64,000 bases of DNA. Source: Henckelia pumila. Lineage: Eukaryota > Streptophyta > Magnoliopsida > Lamiales > Gesneriaceae. The DNA lies in contig NC_133121.1 of NCBI RefSeq assembly GCF_033568475.1, positions 54,969,905 through 55,033,904 of the forward strand, in the 5' to 3' direction. The translations under genes and the position numbers were made by a program. Within the stretch, counting starts at the first letter, position 1, and the number at the start of each line of letters is the position of its first letter. The notes below the pieces were generated by a model. That model worked only from the letters and a program-made list of their open reading frames with translations, was not told the DNA's origin and searched no databases. Shown here piece by piece: positions 56,122 through 64,000 of this stretch.

Positions 56122-57510
56122 TGGTAGCGCTAAGTAGCGTCACGCCCAAATTACCCAACTCACTCAGATAACCAAGAATATGTATTCGCGTGAGTAGGGA
56201 TCGTTCCCACGAGGAAAGGAAATTTTAATGTGTTCTAAATAAAATAAAGGGGGTTTTGAGTTTTGGAATTAACTACTGAAAATTTAAACAATTAAAAATA
56301 AATATTATCACTATCATGCAAGATTAAAAATTAACTGGAGAAATCAATAAGAAACAAGACTTGGTATTGATCGGCTACACCCTTGATATTCATTCATTCA
56401 ATCATTGATTCCTAAAAATAATTAATCCTATCAATATTCATCATTGAAAATCAAATTCCATTTTTTTACCTTAATCTTAGTTAATTAGACACCAGCGTTC
56501 TAGATTAACCCTTACCAATAAATTAACCCGGATTCCAACGATCTATATTTAAATTTAAGGTAGCATTCAAACGAGTAAAACTGATGAATCTAGACAACAT
56601 AAATACCAGCAATTGTATTTAATCTAGTCAAAAGTTTTTCCTACGATTTAACAAATTTAACAGCAGAAAATATTAAACGTAGTTGCTTCGCAAATTAGTT
56701 GATTCAAACAATTACGGATTTGAATTCTAATTTAGCTATAGATTGTATAGTGAAATCCTAAGATGGCCAATCCAAAAATCTCACATACAAGCATGAAATA
56801 AAACAGATCAACTGTTGAAACTCAATAAGGATTAAAGCATGAAAATCGAATCTCATGAATAAACAAAATCAAGGTCTTGTCTTCCTCAACCAAGTTCTAA
56901 GGTTTAGCTACAACGATTCATGAAACATTCAAGAAAATTAAAAGAAAAGGAAGAAATCTAGAGAGAAAATTGTAATACAAAACCTAGCCGCCAAAGAGAG
57001 TATCCAAGTCTGCCAAAAATCAGTCTGAAAAACGGAATAAAAATACTTAATAAAAACTAGAGTCCAGAATAAAAGAGTTTTCAAATCTGAAGATTCTTCC
57101 CGAACAGAGACGCTCGCTCGATCGGTAAACATTGGCCGATCGAGCGAGCACAAAAACATAACCCTACTGTTTTGCAAAATACAGCGGACGCTCGATCGGC
57201 ATGATCTTGCAGATCGATCGGCCAAGAATTCCCGAGCCTACTATCTTATTTCCTCACATGCTCCGCTCGATCGGTTAAATGTTGCAGATCGATCAAGCGC
57301 TTCCCTTCAAAATAATTTTGTCATTCCCCTTCGCTCCATAGTTCGTCCATGCATTCGCTAAAACGCACAACCTAACCAACAAAACCAGGAATCAAATTAT
57401 GCAGACACAACTATGAAATACGAACAAAACACATAATTAAAACACATAAAAAATTGCAAAACAACAAAAAAATGACATTAAAATATGCAACAAAAACATA
57501 ACTATCAACA
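56122..57510 (-). repeat. 5' LTR of element E
   Basis: A 1389-bp sequence with ends TGTTGATAG and CGCTACCA on the minus strand. The partner LTR is absent from the window. It contains inverted repeats built from CGCTCGATCGG at 57111-57301, including the perfect 14-bp arms GCTCGCTCGATCGG (57112-57125) and their complement (57136-57149). Confidence 0.85.
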
Positions 57511-58378
57511 GCCAGCGAGTATGCATGTTTATATGTTGCATTTTATGTGCCATGATAAATGTTTTAATTCTTTGATATATTGTGATGCATGTGCATATAT
57601 CATGTTGAGCATGTTTCTCCTTTGATATAAGCCTTTCCAGTAGGGCCGCTCAGCCCTTATTTTTGGACAGTTAGACACTGAGAGTCACAGTGGCCGACGG
57701 GTTGAGCGGACTCTAGTGCTCTTGGATTTTGTTTATCCACGTCCGGTTTGGAGTGATGCATGTGCATATATCATGTTGAACATGTTTCTCCTTCGAGATA
57801 AGCCTTTCTATTAGGGTCTCTCAGCCCTTATTTTTGGATGGTTAGACGCTGAGAGTCACAGTGGCCGACGGGTCAAGCAGACTCTAGTGCTCGTGGACTT
57901 TGTATATCCACATTCGGTTTGGAGTGAGGGAGTTACTCAGTGGTTTGAGTCCTCGATGGTATTACTCAAACCTTGGCGCCAGTCTGAGCAGGATCGATCA
58001 GTATACCCAGGCATTCATTTTGCATGCATCATATCAGTATATTTACTCGTGATTTACGTCCTGGGCGTAGTTCGCTCGCTTTCATGTTATTGTGTTTCTT
58101 GGACACCCCATTCGGTGGGGCAGTTGCAGGTGATTTACCATTAGACCTGGGTTTAGTTGGTGATCAAGGATGAAATGCAGAGTTAACTGCTAGGTTGCTG
58201 CTAATTTATGTAAGTGGATATTTCGATTGGGTTGTATTATTCTTCGGCTTTGGGTTTTACTTACCGGTTTTATTCTGCCCGTTTAGCATTTTGATTTATT
58301 TTTTGCAATATCTCTGATTATTGTATTGCATGCTTTTTAAGACTCTGTTTAGTAGGTGGTCTGGGTAGGGTCAATACA
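57511..58378 (+). repeat. Old Tekay/Del-type LTR remnant split by element E
   Basis: Similar to the reverse complement of the element F LTR. It starts with the shared 'gccagcgagtat.catgtttatatgttgca' and includes 'tcttggacaccc.attc' and an end 'tagtaggtg..ctgggtagggtca'. Only the right-hand part of the LTR is here. Element E abuts it, so E inserted into it and the other half has been lost. Confidence 0.75.
57582..57923 (+). repeat. 171-bp tandem duplication in the LTR remnant
   Basis: The units 57582-57752 and 57753-57923 both start gtgatgcatgtgcatatatc and contain 'cagtggccgacggg'. They have scattered differences, so the duplication is not recent. Confidence 0.92.
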
Positions 58379-58899
58379 TTATGCTTGTTAATGCGATTTT
58401 TTGAGCACACATTCATATTACGTCTAAAAAACCAAAATTTGAATAATATCACGTTGCATGCAAAAATAATCTTTTATTGATCTATAATATTTTCAAGGTC
58501 CACACAATGCATCCATCAGAATATAATTTTTCAAATCCACAAAGCAAGGTTAAAAAAGAAACCATGTAATCTTCGAGCAATATTTTATGTTTTTTTTGCA
58601 TTGAAAATCTCAAATCAATGTTGGACTTCATATTGGTTTTTTAGCCGCAACACATGCACGTGCTCAGAAAAATTACTTTAACAAGAGTAGATCGTGCATA
58701 TAAAATGTCAAGAGCTTAGACGACTTTTAATTTTCACAGAGATGAAATATTCATTTTTTATATTTCACATAAAGTTTTTATTCAAATATCTCTTCAAAAA
58801 TATATACCATGATATGAGATCGTTGCAACAGAAGGCTTGGCCAGTTTTTTTTTTAATTTTTTTTTCACGATGGCCATTTTTTTTAATTATGAGAAAAGG
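58379..58899. other. Intergenic DNA, no gene seen
   Basis: AT-rich, with a short imperfect frame at 58694-58909 that I do not consider coding. Confidence 0.5.
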
Positions 58900-59016
58900 G
58901 TCAGTGTAGTAGCCCGACTCCATTTTAGAAGATTAATTAAATAAAATTGGTTAAGCGTGGATTAAGGGCTTAATTTGGAATTAATTGGATAATTTTTGGA
59001 AATTTGACCAAGGTGG

Positions 59017-59282
59017 GTTCGGACCGTCCGAACCAGGATCGGAGGATCCGAACCACTTTCGAGTCATGACCATAGTTCGGAGTATGCGGAGAGATCGGAC
59101 TGTTCGAACCCAAATCGGACTGTTCGAACTCAGTTAGGCCATGCAGCTGATGAGGTGTCGAGGTTGAATGGACAAGAGGCAGTTTGGAGCATCCGAAGGT
59201 AGGATCGGACCGTCCGAAGTGTGCATGCAGTGACATGTTACTCATGCAAGGTTCGGACCGTCCGAACTCCGCCTATAAATAG
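59017..59282 (+). promoter_or_regulatory. Palindrome array and TATA box in solo LTR G
   Basis: The 17-bp dyad GTTCGGACCGTCCGAAC occurs exactly at 59017-59033 and 59251-59267, with about four degenerate versions (such as ATCGGACTGTTCGAAC) between them. CTATAAATAG follows at 59273-59282. The spacing suggests an LTR promoter with clustered factor-binding sites. The function is inferred. Confidence 0.6.
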
Positions 59283-60215
59283 GCCATCCGAGGCTCACAT
59301 TTTGGCACACCAAATCTCAGCTTTCTCTCTTGGTTTTAGGTGCTTTCTAGGTGTTTTGGAGTATTTCCATCCTTCTTAAGCTTGATCCAGAGGTTGGCGA
59401 GGCGGTCTGGGGTTGCTGCGGATTGGTGCCCAAGTTCTAGGGCAGTCGTCATCAGTGGGCTGACGACTGACGCAAGTATATCTCTTGCTCCTTATAGTAA
59501 ATAAGGATTATGATATAGTCTAGTTAAGGCTTTTAGAATAAGGTTATAATGCATGAGTACTTTGCATTGTAGTACGGACGATAGGCTTGGACATAGAGCT
59601 GGTCTAGCTCGCCTTAGTTTTGAGGTACGGAAGTATTATTCGAGATATCCAGATTGAGTATGCATGTATTATGTGTTTGCATGGATTATATGATTGCATG
59701 TTTTATATGCCTTTATATACAGCATGTCATAAATGTATGTTGCATACATGAGCATATTGAGCCTTTACCTTAGAGGTATCCTGTAGTAGGGTGCTCACCT
59801 ACGAGTTTGTGGATAGTTGGATACTTAAGTCTTGTGTCAGGTCACCGTGATGGTTGGACACATGTACTAGTATCAGGTCACCATTATCCACTGGGTATAT
59901 GATTCACCTCCTGAGGCGACGGCGCAGCATGCTATATACCTTGGGCCCGATTTATGAGCTTGTTTCTTGACCTAAGTGTTTTGGTATCCAGTTCACTTGC
60001 ATAAATGCACATATAATACCGTATACTCATACTCTTGTACTGAGCTTTTTATGCTCACGTCTCGTACTTTGTTGTATTCTGGACACCCTATTCCATGGGG
60101 CAGGTCTGCGGGTGGATGAGGCGGGTGGTTCCATGAGGGCTTAGGCAATGGATGGCCAGCAGGGTTATTGTCTAGGCTTTCGTTGTATTGATACAGATTT
60201 CGATATGGTTGTATC

Positions 60216-60387
60216 GGCTTTGTCTATGCTAGCACATGGGCAGTGCCCATATGCTGCATCCAAGGGTGCATGTTTTTTGAGATTTAATATAATCTTATTT
60301 GAAATGAGATCATATCAAATCTCAAAAAACATGGGTCGTTGGATCTCCATTCAGGCACTGCCCGAATGGGGTAGCATAGACAAAACC
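60216..60387. mobile_element. 172-bp foldback MITE with 9-bp target duplication
   Basis: The ends GGCTTTGTCTATGCTA and its inverted counterpart (..TAGCATAGACAAAACC) extend into a nearly full-length inverted repeat with arms around 'catgttttttgagattt'. It is flanked by GGTTGTATC at 60207-60215 and 60388-60396, a perfect 9-bp target duplication typical of the Mutator superfamily. It lies inside solo LTR G. Confidence 0.9.
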
Positions 60388-60523
60388 GGTTGTATCATAA
60401 TTATTGTATTTGACATTTATTTATGCTTTTCCGCTGTTGTTTTTTGATGATTATTTAATTAAGTTAAATGTATGCTTAAGTTTTTGATTAGTAGGTGATC
60501 ACGGTGCGGGTCACTATAGTCAG

Positions 60524-61605
60524 TCTAGAGAAGTAAGTGAATCGAGCTGGTTTGCCTCGAGTTTATTCGATAAATATTTGATTCATTTAAAATTACTTGA
60601 ACTTAAGCAAAACTCAAAAATATTCAAAAAAAATTCGAGGTGAACTCAGGACAAAATTATTTTATTTGATATATAGTTCGCGAGCTGCTCATGAGCATTG
60701 ATATATTTATTTATTTATTATCTCAAGCATTTCAAAAATTTATTTTCAAACCTTAATGTTCGATCAATATAATGGTTCTTGAATAGGTTCGAATATTTCG
60801 AATCAAATTTGAGAATATTTTTAAAAAATATTTTGAGGTTCGAATCGAGCTCGAACTCTAAGATTCAAATCTTAAACTTTTTGGAATATTCAACACAATT
60901 TAGCTTCCTTGATTTTTAGAATCCCCAAAAGGCCAAAACATCACTCTTTCTTTCTTTCTTTCTCTTTTTTCTATGAAAAAAAGCATCCCTATTTCTTCTT
61001 TTTTTTTTTTTTTTTGCCTTGCATGAAAAATAAAATTTATCTAAAAAGACCTAAAAAAAACTTATTGAAAATGTTTAAATTTTAATTTCAGCGTTTTATT
61101 TAATAAGAATAGTTATATAGATAATATAAAAAAAAATTGATTGTACATTAACGCATGTTAAATAGTTAAATAATAGAGAATCTAGTAAGTTAAAAAAAAA
61201 GTGAATATAGAAAATGTATGTTAAATTCAAACTAATCAATAAAATAAAATAAACCGTGGATATCATATCACTTTGTAAATTCTGAAACACAAATTCCTTT
61301 CAAACTAAATAAAATAAAACATTTTTATTTCTTTGCATGAAAAATCAATTTATGTAAAAAAATATAAAAAAAACTTATTAAAAATGTTTCAATTTTAATT
61401 TCAGTTTTTAATTAGAGTACATGTAAAAAAATAAAATTGATTGTGTATGAATGCAACACAAGTTAAATACTAGTTAAATAACGCTGAATCTAGCAAGTTG
61501 AAAGAAAGTGAATATAGCAAAGGTATGTTAAATTCAAACTAATCATTAGGCCACCCACGTTGGCATTAATGAGTGGGTATTATAACACTCAATTGGTATT
61601 AAAAC
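60524..61605. other. AT-rich DNA with a 0.2-kb direct repeat, no gene seen
   Basis: Stretches at about 61019-61240 and 61333-61546 are diverged direct copies. Both start ttgcatgaaaaat and end 'ttaaattcaaactaatca'. No coding region is recognised. Confidence 0.7.
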
Positions 61606-61608
61606 TAA

Positions 61609-62269
61609 GAGCATCTGTAATGGAGATATATAAACCTCCCCTTAAAAACCCCACCCCCATTACTGGGGTGGGGTTTATAAAATATTTAAAAAACCGGTCC
61701 CAAGATTCTGGGACCGGGTTTAAATTTTTATTATTATTATTTTATACAATTGTGCTCATTTCCTCATTGAGATGCGCGCGACACGCCGCTGACTTTTTTT
61801 TTTAAAATTCTTTTTTATTTTTAATTCTTTTTTAAATTTATTATCTATACTAATTTAAATTTTAAATTGTATAAAGCAACAAGGTGTTTTTTTCAACCAC
61901 GTTTTTTCAAATTTTGTTTTTTTTTTCAATAGAAATTTTATATTTTATTATTTTAATTTTATTCATAACGACTATTTTTTTATTAATGTTATGCATACTA
62001 ATTTTATAGTTTTTTAGTATATCATAATTTTTTATTGAACATATCAATTAATAATATATACAAATTAAATTATTAATAAAAAATAAAATTTGGAATAAGT
62101 AAAGATAGTTGAAGATAGTTAGTTGATAGTGGGACCCATAAAAATATAGTTGAAGAGGTTTATGATAACGGAGAGAGGTTTTCAAAATATGTGAAATTTT
62201 TAACTTTTGATGTGGCAGTGACGTGGCAGAGCATAAACCCCTTATAGAGGTTTATGATTACGAATGCCC
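61609..62269. mobile_element. PIF/Harbinger-like (Tourist-type) non-autonomous element
   Basis: The left end GAGCATCTGTAATGG and right end ATTACGAATGCCC form imperfect inverted repeats that continue into ATAAACCTC on both sides. The flanks are TAA at 61606-61608 and 62270-62272, the 3-bp target of Harbinger elements. It is 661 bp long with no transposase. Confidence 0.72.
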
Positions 62270-62272
62270 TAA

Positions 62273-63737
62273 TATGAGTGAGTATTATATACCACTCATC
62301 TGCCACTCGGACGAACATGGCCAAAGTTTTGAACGCGTTCAACGAGTGTTTGTTTTTTCCAAAATCTCGGTCTGACACGTGCAAGAAATTAAAGGTTGGA
62401 AAAGTCGATGCCACCTCGAGGGCCTGCTGTGTAGGCTCACCCCACGCTTTCTGCCTTCCACTTTTTTTGTCTTTTTTTTAAATTTTTGAATTATTTAAAT
62501 TGTAACTTTTATTATATTAAATTAATTTATTTTCATTAATTTATTTAAAAATCTTGAATTAATTTTAAAAAATGGATAAAATTTTCAACGGCTAATTAGT
62601 GTGTGTGTTTATAGTTTGTATCGAAGGGGTTACAACGATGAAGATATATTGATGTTTTGGTATGGAAAAATTTAATTTTAAATAAATGAAACTCGTAAAA
62701 GAAGAATAAAAATTTTTTTTGTAATAAATATAGTTAAATATAAAAATATTATTTTTTAAAAAATAAATAATCAATTATATATTGTAAATTAAATTGAAAA
62801 TGTTTTTATTTAATATATAATAAAACTAAAGATAAATGGGTGGACGGTGAGACCCATATATAATAATTATTAATGTTAAAATGAAAGAAAGAGAATAAAT
62901 GTGTTAATATAATGTGTATATGACAAGTAAACTTCATATGTTTTTTATAAGGTGATGGGTGTTACAGAAATCCATATATAAAACCCGCTAATGCTGACGC
63001 TCAAGAAAGTGAATATAGAACACATCAGGAAAAAAATCATTTTGGTCCTCTAACTTTATCTGTTTTCTTTTTTAGTCCTTTAACTAGTTAAAATTCTGTA
63101 TTAGTTCTCTAATTTTTAAATTTTGGCTATATTGGTCATATTTTTATCAGAATATCTAATTTTTTCGGAAATTGATGACTAGACAATAAAATTCGATGAT
63201 TTTCAATTTGAAAGATAATCATACTACTTGGAATGTCACCTAATTTTATAAATTTTGGTATGTTAATAGAATAAATATGTGTTCATAATATTTTTAAAAA
63301 AACAAACAAAATCAAAATTAAAAAACCGTGGACTTTAATTATAATTTTTTTAATTATATCAACTTTTGGAATGTTTCTTGTTTTTCTGTTTGAGAAAATG
63401 GTTTCCTCCACAACCCAAAAATTAAAAAAAATATTAATATTGACTCGATTGATTTATTTTTGAATTAGCTTTTTGAATAAAAAACGAGAAAGGTTAAAAA
63501 ACATATATGATTATGAGAATTATAGCTCTTTTTTCTCATGAAATATGGAAAATTAATTTTTAAACTTAAATATAAATCTCTAATGATTGAATTTTTATTG
63601 CAATTTTTCCGGTGAGATTTGATATTTGTTTATGTGTAAATGATGTCTTTTCTCTAGAGGTTTTTAGGATCGCTTAATCTGGGCTGGTGTTATTAATTGA
63701 GGTAGAAAGTTACGAGAAACATATTTATTACATCGAT
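62273..63737. other. AT-rich DNA, no gene seen
   Basis: Flanks of the Harbinger-like element at about 61551-61605 and 62273-63003 share words such as 'gagtgggtattata', and an outer nested element is possible but not shown. No gene is recognised. Confidence 0.5.
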
Positions 63738-63750
63738 TTTTTTTATTTGC

Positions 63751-63782
<32 letters not shown>
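63751..63782. repeat. (TTA)n tract, probable LINE tail
   Basis: About ten trinucleotide units. It sits 24 bp beyond the stop codon of the minus-strand LINE frame, where an A-rich or simple-repeat tail is expected. Confidence 0.8.
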
Positions 63783-63805
63783 TTTTACGGAAACTTGTAA
63801 TTTTA

Positions 63806-64000
63806 TTAAGAGATAGAAACATCATCATTTACAAGTTTTACAAGCCAAAACGGAAAATTCCCAAGCTCCCACACAAAGGAAGAGGGGGAAGAAATAGTAA
63901 AAGAAGCTAGTTTATGAGCAACTGAAGTTGCCGATCGGCGAAAATGCTTCAATTTGATATTACTACGACATTGTAGAATATTCTTTACTTCAGTAGCAAT
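63806..64000 (-). CDS. 3' end of a LINE ORF2 (RNase H-like domain), partial
   Basis: An open minus-strand frame of 64 codons enters from the right edge and ends in TAA at 63806-63808. It reads FRRSATSVAHKLASFTIS and then WELGNFPFWL. The R..N/S.VAH.LA pattern and the following Trp/Pro segment are typical of the C-terminal RNase H-like domain of plant L1-type LINEs (RVT_3 family). The short 3' untranslated region and the TTA tract support a LINE insertion rather than a host gene. The rest lies outside the window. Confidence 0.7.
   Translation of the reverse strand: MATEVKNILQCRSNIKLKHFRRSATSVAHKLASFTISSPSSFVWELGNFPFWLVKLVNDDVSIS

Larger units (their letters stand above)
51241..57510 (-). mobile_element. 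Element E: Athila-like Ty3/Gypsy retrotransposon, 3' part missing
   Basis: Read on the minus strand from the 5' LTR (56122-57510). The primer side is 'ttttggcgtcgttgtcgggg'. Parts in order: gag with a zinc knuckle (about 55.9-54.6 kb), protease (54.2-53.3), reverse transcriptase with VFMDDFTVYG (53.1-52.5), RNase H (52.5-51.9), integrase zinc-binding region and part of the core (51.9-51.24). The motif pattern FLDGYSGHFQIAIAPEDQEK is typical of the Athila/Tat branch. The rest of integrase and the 3' LTR are lost to the left, where element C was inserted and the outer flank was then deleted. It has several breaks and is the oldest of the three nested elements C, D and E. Confidence 0.9.
58905..60518 (+). 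mobile_element. Solo LTR G (Tekay/Del-related)
   Basis: Starts TGTAGTAGCCCGACTCC and ends CGGGTCACTATA, flanked by a perfect 5-bp duplication GTCAG (58900-58904 and 60519-60523). The terminal sequences and the internal words 'ctggacaccctattcca' and 'ggggcaggt' match the family of element F in inverse orientation. No internal region remains, as expected after recombination between two LTRs. It carries a nested 172-bp MITE. Confidence 0.9.

Overview
This window is nuclear DNA of a flowering plant, most likely a dicot. The evidence is genes split by short GT-AG introns in AT-rich DNA, a tandem cluster of DUF26/Gnk2 cysteine-rich receptor-like kinases (CRKs), and plant-type Ty3/Gypsy, MULE, CACTA and Harbinger-like repeats. 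The species cannot be told from the sequence alone. No tRNA, rRNA or CRISPR array was seen.

Layout. (1) 1-2045: AT-rich DNA with one 313-bp Mutator-type MITE. (2) 2046-35754: four CRK genes in tandem, all on the + strand (CRK-1 2046-13853, CRK-2 15423-21619, CRK-3 23411-26847, CRK-4 33684-35754). All four carry lesions. CRK-1 is split just after its start codon by 9.7 kb of LTR retrotransposons and lacks its last two exons. CRK-2 keeps all seven exons but has two nonsense codons and a 2.9-kb composite retroelement in intron 4. CRK-3 is nearly whole, with one 2-nt deletion in the kinase domain and a missing intron 1. CRK-4 is heavily decayed and also lacks the last two exons. Between CRK-3 and CRK-4 lie two more MITE copies, a G-rich tract and a non-autonomous CACTA element. 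(3) 35853-40403: a Mutator-like transposon with a decayed transposase on the minus strand and a convergent + strand gene for an RNase HI-type hybrid-binding domain. It is cut off at its right side. (4) 40404-58378: a stack of nested LTR retrotransposons. Element D sits in an LTR of C, C sits in the Athila-like element E, and E sits in an old Tekay/Del-type LTR. (5) 58905-60518: a solo LTR that carries its own 172-bp foldback MITE. (6) 60524-64000: AT-rich DNA with a Harbinger-like element and, at the right edge, the 3' end of a LINE on the minus strand.

How the parts relate. The CRK cluster is the only host gene content. Its genes share exon borders and a common ancestor, and they have become a landing zone for transposons. 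CRK proteins are plasma-membrane receptors: two extracellular C-X8-C-X2-C domains, one membrane helix and a Ser/Thr kinase. No copy here encodes a complete one as written. Everything else is mobile DNA. Short target-site duplications allow the order of several insertions to be read directly. I found no clearly new multi-gene system. The strongest leads are the MULE that appears to carry an RNase HI-type hybrid-binding domain gene, the promoter-proximal CG-rich dyads in several unrelated LTRs, and the four-copy MITE family with 9-bp target duplications.
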